64,000 bases of DNA from Heliopora coerulea (lineage: Eukaryota; Cnidaria; Anthozoa; Scleralcyonacea; Helioporidae), in NCBI GenBank assembly GCA_030142905.1, contig JASJOG010000110.1:734001-798000 (forward strand), read 5' to 3'. Below are positions 44,601 to 55,600 of the stretch, in pieces. Position numbers and translations under genes: made by a program. Position 1 is the stretch's first letter. Each line of letters starts with the position of its first letter. The notes under the pieces are model-generated. The model was given only the letters and a program-made list of their open reading frames with translations. It had not been told where the DNA came from and did no database searches.

Positions 44601-47600
44601 CACAATAAACTCCTTATTAAATTTGTTTCTTCAGTAAGTAAAGAAAAATATTTGCCTTCAATTTTTTTATGCAGACCTGGCTACTTTGTCACTCATTTTG
44701 TACTCAGGCAAATACTTTTCTGTACAAAACTGACACTCTGTTGACAAGTAATTAATACCTGTGGCAGATGAACTGGGGCATCTATAAAATAGGGTAAGCC
44801 TACTTTTGATAATCAGTTGCAGTGCAACCTACAGTGCAACCTGTAAATAACACTTTCATCCTTCCCTGTCAGACAATAATAATCTTAAGGGCAAAAAGTA
44901 CTCAACAATCTGACCAACACAAGGAAAATAAGGATGTTCTGATGTAATCTGTAGCAGAACCACAGTACATTTGCTAAAGACAGTTTATTTAAGCAGCTAC
45001 CTTACTTCAGTTGCTAAAGGGTTAAGGCATTTTTTAGATTATAAAAAGTTGACATTTCTAGTACTTTTTAAATATTCTTAAATTTGATTTGATTTTCTTT
45101 GGGGAAGACAGTCCAGATTTCAATTATTAAAAGAATAATAAAATAATGTGATGTAGGGATAGAGATAAATTACAGGACTTTTCATTTTTCAATGATAAGA
45201 TGATGATGTAATCTCAGCATAAAGTCATATAACTGAGCTTTATGCATATACTTTATACTACTTGTATAACTACTGTACAAGTTGTGATATTTGATTTTTA
45301 AATCCAGAAAGTGCCATGTACTTTTATATTGATTCTAATCTTCCTTAGCAATGCAAGAAAGTCCATAATAAATATGTTTGAGCCCCCAAAAATTGCCTGA
45401 CTTGAATGCACTGGCAACATAGAGCTTGATGACATGAAAATTGCACTGACTGTAATTCAAAAACATGCTAAAGAAACTTCAAAATTCATTCTTTTTCCAA
45501 ACTTGGGTTGTTGGAAGCTTATTAAGACATACCGAAATTGTTGACAAGCAATCACAAACTTGCAATCTTTACAATCCCTGATGTACACACTAAATGAAAT
45601 AAATTTGCACAAATAACATTAATCAGAATGTTTAATATGCAAACGAGGGCTGCTTGTACAAAAGCCCAGTTAGCTTAATCAACTGGATACCTCCCACAGA
45701 GTGAACAATGCTATTCAAGCCTCAAAGAACTGAACTTAAATTCCATCCTCAGAGTCACAAGTTATCCACCTTCCAGTTCCATTTGATGGATAAAAATTTA
45801 AATTTATGTTTAGTTATTTGAAGCATGTTAAGTGTTGTTTACTCACTAGAATTTATCTGGTACATAAGATGTCCAAGCTTCATACAACTGGCTACTTATC
45901 ATTCAACAAACAGTTGCAGACAAAGTGGATAAAAGTGGGCCGAGCCCACTTAAACAAATTTTGCATGATTAAAGATTCACAAAATCACATTATAAACAAT
46001 TGACTGCTTACTATTAGTACACTGTAAATTATGCACCTTCCAATGTAATTTGCACCCCACATAGGGCCTGTTTGCATAAACCCAGGTTGGTCATCAACCT
46101 GGATTCACGTCTTCAACCCAGGTACATGTACCCATCTACAGGTACCTATCATCACCATTTACAGGTACATGTACACATCAACATCATTTATAAGACAGCC
46201 AGTTCAACTCACTTTGCTGGGTAACCTATTTGAAGACCCAGGTTAACTGGGTTGTGTGGGCATGAAGATGTGAAAGTTTATTTAAATCTTCACGTAAACT
46301 CAGAACTTTCAGTAAGATTTGAAGTGGGCATCTGGCAATACTATAATAGGTGGATGTATCAATCGAAGGAGCCATAAAACCACTTTTTCCAAAGGGAATC
46401 TGGGGAAATGCCTTTAAGAAAATTTTGAAATCTAGATGCTTAAAAATGCAATTTTCAAAAAGAGTAATGAATATGGAAAACTAGCTGGTGCCAGTTGTTT
46501 GACGCATGATTAGCACTAATTTAGGATTACCAGTTAATCTATTGTTTTGGTTTTGTTTATTTTGGTTGAAAAATCTAGTTCAGATTTCACAACTTAAAAC
46601 TTTTTTGTATTCACCTGAAATCTGTTAAAGAAAATTCCCACACTTCTCAGCAGCATGATCAAAAAGTTATCCACAAAGTTTTTGCTAATCCTGGGTTTAG
46701 TCAATCACCTTTTGAACAACTGGACCCTAGTGACTAGGTAACTCACAGCTGGCAGGGTTCCAGTAGTAGCCAGCTTCAGATGAAAGCCCTGTAAACATGG
46801 GTTGAACTGACCCTCATTCATGTAAAGTGGCAGAAGATGCACAAACCCAGGTTCATACTCTTGCTTAGAATGCATGATTGTGAACCCAGGTCAGCTGCTT
46901 CATTGCCTTGGTTCAATGAACCAGCCTCAGATGGCTGACAACCCAAGCTTGTATAAACATAATAAAATTTTATTAACAACCCAGGTTGGCAACAAACCCA
47001 GATTTGTGTAAACAAGCCCTTACTGTAACATGCCAGGCTGCCTGTGATTTATAATCTGAGTATCAATATGACTGTTTTTTCATGCTGTAATACCTGAACT
47101 CTAAATATTGTTTTAAATTGTCACATCTGCTTAACTGTATGTCAATTTTAAACCAAAATTGTCTCGTTTCTTACCTTCCTTTACTAGGTCCAATAAATAT
47201 CTGACAGTTTGTTGAATCATCTACTGTCACAGTCGCAGAGTGGTCGAAGATATAAATTTTACAATCCTAACGCGGAAACAGGTCGAAATAAACATAAGAG
47301 GCGGAGCATTTTTAAGGCATACTGTATTTTCAATATACAGTATTATTCAAAACAGTCGTACACACCAAATAATGAAGCTACATATTTAACAGCATTACTT
47401 CACAGTTTTGTATGACAAACTGCTGTCCATCCACTTTGCCCGGTAATCGTCCAATGGTTTCATTCTTTAAGTCTGATATAATATAATCCTTACGATTAAT
47501 GTGGCTGCGTTTATCCCTGTAAAATATGAAAACACTCGTGCTTACTGCTTTCAGGAGATAAGCACGAACACTAATCTCAAATCGATCGTAAAGCAAAACT

Positions 47601-47703
47601 ACGAAAATTCTCCTCGTCTTTCCTACCAACTGTAAACTTTTTCCTTAGGAACACTGTCACTCTTCTCATCGGATTTTGTTTCTGATGACTGTAAACAGCC
47701 CAT
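38632..47703 (-). CDS. RP2: RP2 (XRP2), ARL3 GTPase-activating protein, 8 coding exons
   Basis: Minus-strand exons: 47703-47627, 47516-47399, 47266-47175, 45589-45533, 43819-43704, 43625-43522, 41924-41796 and a last exon of about 39027-38632. The first seven join in phase over 231 codons. The N-terminus MGC.. allows myristoylation at Gly2 and palmitoylation at Cys3. The C-CAP/TBCC beta-helix follows: [76 protein letters not shown]. Arg115 (CQQFR) matches the arginine finger of human RP2 (Arg118). The last exon gives the NDK-like end with [18 protein letters not shown] and [10 protein letters not shown]. The 5' edge of the last exon is unresolved, and a ~40-nt mini-intron may exist near 38811-38850. 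Length would be about 348-362 residues (human 350). Confidence 0.93.
40331..40712. mobile_element. Probable MITE (RP2 intron 7)
   Basis: It begins CAATGGCGTAGCCAG and ends CGACGCCACTG, an imperfect inverted pair resembling the MITE at 29935. No target duplication was seen. The interior contains GGGCGGGCAC and GCACGTGCCCGGCC. Confidence 0.4.
40870..41003. repeat. Fold-back element with hammerhead-like motif (RP2 intron 7)
   Basis: GTACCCTGCCAGAAAACGAA... is matched in inverse by ...CTCGGCTTTTGGCAGGGTAC. The left arm holds, on the minus strand, CTGATGAAGTGC, TTTC, GCTTGAAAAG. A related minus-strand motif, AGACGAAAGAGC...GCTCGAAAC, occurs just outside at 41113-41141. Confidence 0.7.
42253..42711. 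mobile_element. hAT MITE, AACCGA-rich termini (RP2 intron 6)
   Basis: Ends TAGTGTGAGG and CGTAACACTA; flanks GTTCTTGG (42245-42252) and CTTCTTGG (42712-42719) match at 7 of 8. Terminal sequences (AACTGAAACCGAAAACC, GGTTAACCGATTAACC) match the 20471-21283 element, but no transposase fragment is present. Confidence 0.8.
46064..47019. mobile_element. TIR element with AACCCAGGT repeats (RP2 intron 3)
   Basis: Left end GGGCCTGTTTGCATAAACCC and right end, read inward, GGGCTTGTTTACACAAATCTGG. Flanks are ATA and TTA, compatible with a PIF/Harbinger-type three-base target. Copies of AACCCAGGT in both orientations cluster near both ends. No transposase ORF is seen. Confidence 0.6.
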
Positions 47704-49640
47704 TTTCCCGTGAAATTCGAGTGCGTCCACTTAGTAGCCTAGCAGCGTTCAGCATTACAAAGAGTTAATGTACTGTGAAGCATTGTGGATCCTACTCTGC
47801 AGCGCGGGGTATAGCTGTCGCATTTTAATAAGTAGAAACCCAGATATTTATAAATTTACATGGGATGAAAACAAGCCAACACTACATCAACTAGTAAATT
47901 GGAGACCATCAGAGGCTAGAATGAAGAAACTAGACATTCATTCAAAACTGGATCTAAAAGGCATTGCAACCAGAATGTCTATGTGTGTTTTGACGTTTTT
48001 GGGATTAGTGCCTCAGTTGTCTTGAATTAACCATCTCCATAATTGGTTCAACAGTCTAATGTTAATCCATCATGGCCTATCAGTGGCAGCTGTACAAGGA
48101 ATATCCAGATAGTGCACAGATTCCCCAGTTGCCTCCATGGAGCTTACCTGCTTGCTCCATATGAAATAAAGATAAGAAAGTGTGGATAAAAATGAAAGGA
48201 AAATAGGTAGAAAGAAGGGAAGAAAGAATGAAAGGGAAGAATGAAGAAAAAAGGAAAGAAAAAGAAAGGAAGGAAAGAAAAAAGGAAGGAAAGAAGGAAG
48301 GGAGGGAAGAAGAAAAGAAGAAAGGAAGAAATAAATAATGGAAAGAAAGAAGGAAAGAAGAAAGAAAAGAAGTTAGGAAGAAAAAAGAGGAAGCAAGGTA
48401 GAAATGGAGAAATTAAGGGAGGAAGGAAGACAGGCAGACAGACCAGACAGTCAGATGATCAGGGTGTACTAGTATGTTTAAATTAAAATATACTGTACCA
48501 CATAATGTAAAACCAAACTTCAAAAGATTAAGGACTGCTTTAAATGAGACAACTAAATAATGGGACCTCTTAGTATTTCCTCCACTGCCAGTATACCCAA
48601 CCCAGCTTCTATATCTATAGTGCAAAAGTGGCCAAGCCATACTCACTGGCATCAATGAATCAGCTTGGGTCAACATATTCACCACCTTTTTGCCAGTATG
48701 TAACAACATATGAAATGTTCTACCACTTTTTGACTTAATACTTTAAAACATAATTCACTGAATGGCAAGTGAAGGAGAAAAAAATCATGTTATGATTTGT
48801 ATAGTAATAGAAAGGGCAAGCCTTTTGGTATTTATCATCAGCATATTGAAAACAATATGCTCTAAAATGGTGTGTTTCTTGAAAAGCTAGCAGGTGCAAA
48901 GAGGTTGGACTTAGACCACTTGTCAAATGTCCATGACTATTTTTCAACACAACTGATGCTCTTGCTGGCCAGATACAACTCTTGGGATACAACTCTGAAT
49001 TTTTTTTCCTGTTACAATAGTTGACTTGGCATAGCTGTAGGAAGGTTTAACTGACTGTAAAGGCACAAGTCAAAGAGACTGGAGCTAGCTTCCCAATCAT
49101 ATTTTAGACCCCTGAGCATGAGGTGGATAGTGGGGCCACGTTTCTGAATGAGAACAAGAGCAATATAGTTTCTCAAAAACAATTCAAAGTATTTTTGCAA
49201 AACTTACATCAGATAGGTTATGTATAAGGAGGAAAAGATGAAACTCAGGCTTTGTGTAAACTTTCTACTGTAATTTGGACAAAAATTGTAGAAGTTACAA
49301 AGTTTCACTCAGACTACTTATTCATTATTTTAATTTTATTTCTGTTCATGAAAGTTTTAGGGGTACAGGTCTCTTGTGCCCCCACAGTTCCTACACCTAT
49401 GATGTGGTCTTTTTATTTCTGGCATTGATAAATTGAAATCGTTAAATAACATTATTCAAAGCAACCTAAAACTAAAAGACAAATTTTGGATGAAAGTTAA
49501 CAAACCAACTATTCAAAGCAAAGCAATTACTGTTGCTTACAGAATCGAATTATTGTTATTCAATACACCCCTCGTACACAGGTTTCAAGCCCGCAATTTC
49601 CAAATTTTCGGACAGCCGCCATAACGTGTAGATCTCCAAT
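47704..49640. other. Divergent intergenic region between RP2 and NAGPA
   Basis: About 1.9 kb. The RP2-proximal part (to about 47830) keeps CpGs and is a promoter candidate. A GA-rich purine tract occupies 48170-48450. The rest is CpG-poor unique-looking sequence without a supported gene. The NAGPA promoter presumably lies in about 49540-49640. Confidence 0.45.
48170..48450. repeat. Polypurine (GAAA/GGAA) tract
   Basis: About 270 bases almost entirely of A and G on the plus strand, in irregular GAAA/GGAAG units. The Lys/Arg-rich frame across it is an artefact. Such tracts can form triplex DNA. Confidence 0.9.
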
Positions 49641-52600
49641 ATGGTGGCGTATTTGAACTGGTGCTTCAAAAGCTTTCTTTGTTTTATCTATTTCATTTTA
49701 CAGTTACACTGTTTTGATGCATTCCAAGAGGAAGAAGATACCCTAGATGACATATTAATTCCATATAAAAATTATCGGGAACATTTAAACGTGAATCGAA
49801 ACCATCGTCACGTGAGGGATTGCCAGCCAATTCGTTTTGGTAATACAACCTTTGAAACGTTCCTCAAGAAAAATAGCGTTGCTGAAAAAGCGCCTGCCGA
49901 ACTACGTACTTTTCTCAAAAGTCTTCCTTCCGATAATGGGAATAATTTAGTTTATGGTCATGTTGCTACTGTCACTAACCCAAGGCAAAGTTTGTCGGTT
50001 TTGGAACCGCTCGAATCAGGAGGATGTCAGCTAAATAAGCGAGCTACCGTTGCAGTTTCTTCGAAACAGATGAATTGCCGCGTGGCGGTTAATGCCGGCT
50101 ACTTTAATACCCACACTGGAAGTTGCTTAGGAAACATTGTTAGCAATGGCAAACTGGTGCGAGACGCAAACGGGATACAAAATGCTAATTTTGGGATACG
50201 AAAGGATGGAACATTGGTGACTGGGTACTTATCTGAGGAAGATGTTGCCCCTAAGGGCGGAGAGACTGATTTTTACCAGCTGGTAACTGGTGTCTTTTGG
50301 ATCTTACGAAATGGAAACTTTTACATTAATGAGAGTATCCAAGCAGAGTGCAAAGACACAGAAGAGACTGGAACTCTTAAGAAATTTGCCACTGTGCAGT
50401 CTGCAAGAACAGCAGTTGGCCATGACAAGGATGGTCAAGTCATTATTGTCCAGATTGATGGCAAGACCAACCACAGAGGGTAAGCACACACAGTAGCATA
50501 GCAAGGGATGGGTAATGGAGGCACATGATCTGGGGTTGCAGATTAAGAAGGTGCTTGATCAACTGTATTGACAGGATTATGTATATCCCTTTATGAAAGT
50601 GGAAGATATGGTGTTGTTAAGTAGTGGGAAGGGAAAGCCAGACACTAAATTGGCTCTTGGTACTGGAAAGCCTTACATATAATATCAGAGAAACCTGTTG
50701 AAAAGCATAGGTCTGCAGTACTTATAAACATATAACCCATTCCTGTAGAGATGGCTGAGAACAAATCTGTCTAGTGCTTTATGGAATAACTTAGAAAAAA
50801 GCTATTTAGGTAAGGAATAGTTAACCCATTGATGGATAAGAGTACACTTAGGAATTTTAGTTAAGGTAATGCCAAATCACTTCATTCAGTAAATTGGGAC
50901 AAGTCCAACAATGTAAGCATGTACTGTATATAGGGCTTGAAAAGTGCAGTAACTCAATATCCACTGGATACTAGGTTTGAAATTTTGATACTAGATGTCA
51001 AAAGCTCAGTATCCCAATATGACACCTCAAAAAATTTCAGTATCAGAATAGTGGACAACCATCCAGCACATATCCCAATGGTTGTATTGCCATATATCAG
51101 AAATCCAAGAATGCAGCACTAGGGAGTAACCTGGCCAAAAAAGCTTTGCAGTCATTGAACCAACAGAGGGTTTGAATTAAGAATTTATAAGTGCATCACA
51201 AAAACATTCTGCAGTCATTCAAGTCCAAGAAAAAACTGGGAAGGCTAATGCCTAACATCCTCCCCCAACCATACTGGGATAAAATTTACTGTAATTCCAA
51301 AATTGATGGACATGGTGATTCAAAATTTTAACTTTTGAAATCTTGGGGAGCAGTGTACACCAGTCTCCATGGCAGACAAATCTGTACAGGACAGGCTGAC
51401 TCGTCACTAATGGTAATGTTTCAGTGAAAATGTTCTACTTTTAATGAAATAGATGCAGTTGCATGGGTGTTTGTCATAAAAAACATGAAGTCAGAAATGC
51501 AACAGTTTTATCATTAATGCATTTTTTGCAGGAAGATTTGATGGTTTGAACAGTACAGTAGAACCTGAGTTTTACAACCACCCCTTTTGCCAGCCAAAAG
51601 TGGTTGTAAATGCCAGGTGGTTGCTTAAGACAGGTAGTGATATGACGTAGTGGCCACCACATTTGCACGTGCAACTTCTGGGAAATGTGTAAATTTCAGC
51701 AAAATGCACATTATTATGACTGAACAAGCAAACCCAAATTTCATTGATGATTACTTTATTCAACTAAGAATCACACTAGAATTTGCTCAAGTTCATCTAC
51801 TTATTAAGTGAAAAGAAATTGGTCAGCATGAACTACATTGATTTCCTAACTCGTTCAGAAAGAAATTCACAACAGTATAAGTATAACTGCACGGAAGTGA
51901 TAAGTGGTAAGTGCGTAGTTTTTCTTGTTTCCTGTATTCTCTTTACCAAGACAGTTCAAGCGATTGTGGAGCGGCATTGATTCAAACGGCAAACTTATCT
52001 CACGAAACTTAATTATGATCAATCAAATTAAATCTGCCGTGCTTATTAAGTTCAGTGGAAGAGGACTCTGATCTTCTGCTGAACTTAATTCATCAATCAG
52101 GTTCAGCACATGAGTAGAGCGGTCAGCAATTTTAATTTGCAGTTGTCACTCATGACAGGTAAAATTTCTTATTTTGACCACTAAAAAGTGGTTGCTGGTT
52201 GCGTTAGACAGGTGGTTGCTCACAGCAGGTATATTTTAACTACAAATCGTCTGTACCAGAAAAACTGGTTGTATATGACAGGTGGTCATAAAAAGGGGTG
52301 TCGTAAAACTCAGGTTCTACTGTATTTCGTTTTAGCTAAGATGGTGGCTCTTTTAATCACTCTTCTCATGGTTGCTTTGAAAAAGAAAAACTGTTACATC
52401 ATGATTTTGGCCAAATAACATGCTTTGCGCATTGCCTTTTCTTAATAGTGCATCACAATTTGCAAATCACAATATGTTAATTCGAACCCTGAACAGGATG
52501 GATTCAAATGGACCATCCATGCAACTGGTACATAATGAACTAGTATAACAATATTTGAATGATATATGGTATTCTAGTTTGTTACTGGAAAAAATTTGCA

Positions 52601-55600
52601 TTTATTTAATTCCAGTTATTATTCCTTGTTTTAATACTGCAAATTTTAATGTTTAGTATTTGAAGGGATACTTGATGTCAGGAAGGGGTACTAAGTTCAT
52701 GTATAGTGATTGACCAATCATGCCACAATCGGAAATGACCGATTACCGATTGTTCCAAGTCATAATCAGTCCAATTCTGATTCCGATTCCGATTATCAAA
52801 ACAAGTCCAATGACGTCATTCATTCTGCATGCAAACCTGGCTTAAACAACTTTAAATGGCTTCCTTGGCCAAAAACTTGTAAGAAAACACAATTCCTTCA
52901 CATGGTAAAGTAATTTTTAACCCACTGCTAAGTTAGTAGCTTTGCATAAGAGACTTGCACATGCTTCAACTTGTTAGTAGGAGAAATAGCAAAATACTTT
53001 TAACAGGTTTTTGTTTGTCTGGCACGACACTAGCAATCAATAACAACAGCACAGCTAGAGCATTCAGTGTTCCAGTGCTAGCCAACATGCAACTTGCAGA
53101 CGTTTTGAAAAGACTTGGATAAAGCAAACAACAAATCTTTATTTCCGATTGTGTTGAGCAGTGAAGGAAATATTTCCTACTCACACAATAGTAATGTCTT
53201 AAATACCAATTTGTATTTATTTAAAAGAAAGCCATTCATCTAGAAATCTGTTGAAGAATTTTCAGGAGACATCTGAAGGTTGCTCAAGCCGAACTGATGA
53301 TCAACATCCGATTATTTTTGTAATTTTATCTATTTCACATTGCATTATAAGATTGTGTAAGTGACTGACTGGTAATAGACAAATACATGTGCACATCTCG
53401 CTGCTGACTGTAGAAGAAAGTGATGAAAATGATGCCAATTTGGCAACTTCTGAAGAGTTGTTTTATTGCCATATTAATCAGTTATGATCGGGAAATACAG
53501 GAACTTTAACTGATTCCGATTGTCTACCGATAACGCAATGATCAGTCCAATTCCGATTCCGATGATCGGTCAATCACTATTCATAAACCTGGTATATAAT
53601 GTCGATACTGCTAAAAATTTCAAATTTCATGCTATAGTACAGTACCATAGCATGACATAATGACTTAACTGTCCACTTAGAGGCTTATAATATAAAAATT
53701 GAGGGCATATGGCTATTCACATGCCTAAAGTATTTCAGGGGTGTGATGGGATGCAATGAAGTCATAACACCTTGATGGTGTGGGAGGTTCATCACTATGA
53801 AAAAGCTTTATAAGACATGCAGTGGTTGCTTTGCTTTACACTTCCAGCATTGAACACCTTTCTTCTAGGGGTGCACCGGATCTCGGTTCCGGCCGGTTAG
53901 TTCCGGCCGGAACCCCGATTTTTCAGAGATCCGGTTCCGGCCGGAACTGTTGAAAAAAGCATGGCCGGAACCGGAACTCTCGTTTTCAGAGAGAAAGAAC
54001 ATCAAATAGACTGAACAGATCACATTTCATATTTCTACTTGGTTTCTAAGAAGATAAATAATTAAAATGTGAACTAAAGTACATAAATAATATGATACAA
54101 CATGGTGTCCAGTGAAGTTATCGATTAGAAAGTTTGAAAATTGGTATAAAAACAAGTAATGCTATGTGCACTGTTTAGAGCTTTCATATTATTGTAAGGA
54201 AGAAACTATACAAGGATACATGTATTTGTATACTAATATACGAACACTTTATGAAGACATTTACGTTGCTCAATCTTTTAATTTATTCCAGTCAGGGAAG
54301 TACCAGTCAGGTACTGGCATCAGACAAAATCAAATATTACCATATATGGCCTAAATAACTCAGTTCCGGTTCCGGCCGGAACTTCCGGCCGGATTTCTTG
54401 GTCAGTTCCAGTTGGTTCCGGTTCCGGCCGGAACCTGAAATACTGGTTCCGGTGCACCCTTGCTTTCTTCTTTAATTTCTGATGGGTTCTAGCTATACAA
54501 AATACCAATAGAAACCACCAAGCCATACTTATGACATTACCAGTACTTGTACTGTGGCACTTTTAGTTCCAGACATGGAAACATATTCATTTTGCAAGAA
54601 AATATACACAGAAATAATGTAACCATTATTATCAATGACTTAATCATTCTCCATGCTTGTACAGGTTGCCTCTTTGGCCATTAGGTCTTCCCTTTTTGGC
54701 CATTAGGTCTCCCCCAACACACCAAAGTGTAGAATCAGACATCTGATCACTTGATGCTTCACTGGCCTGAAAAGCTTTGAACATACCATAGTTTACAAAG
54801 CTACTATTAATGACCCAACATTTTGACACTTTGGCCTGGAGTGCTGATCAGTAGCAATTATTTTTCTAAGGATGGGGTCGCTGCTTGCTGTGTGGAGTGG
54901 GATCCCTGTACCTAAATGGATTAATATTAGTCAAGTTAAAAATCTGATGGACCAGTTGTGCCAAAAATATAGTAACACAACTAAAACGTCTGCCCATATC
55001 ATCAATTGCTAGTATTTTGAAGTATGGATTTATATAATGGAACTAAAATGTGGTAATTGCATCAGGCTCAAATACTCAGAAATTGCTATTTCAAGTCAAA
55101 ATGAACAGTCAAAAATTTATTTTAAGTGACCTACTGTATTCTGTATTATGCAGAAAAGAGGTTTGTCAAGAAACAGTCACAGACTCATTTGAATTTCTGC
55201 AGGTTTTTTGTAGGGCTTTTTCTCAGTTTCAAAAAATTAAATTTATAATTCACAAAGTAGCTCTCCTAATTATTTCTTTTCCCAGGAAGAGGCAAGGGTG
55301 CAGTAATGAATTTTATTCTGGCACTGCTAATGCCAGACAACTTCATTCATCAGAGTTGACCTGTGGACATCTGCTCCTTACCATAATCAGTTAAATTACT
55401 TTTTTAAAACTTTCAACTATTTGGTATCCAGTATCCAGTTGTCTACAACCTGTTAGGTTTGTTATAATGCTATCTAATAAAGTAGCATCTTCATGAAACC
55501 AGATGCAACCAGAATCTGGTATCTGGTATACTGGAATCCAGTATCTGGTACTGTAATAGTTGTATGTCTACAAAGTTGAATCTGATTCAGTTAGAATCCG

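Noticed and set aside
48241..48486. 81-aa Lys/Arg-rich ORF
   Set aside because: Translation of a polypurine tract.
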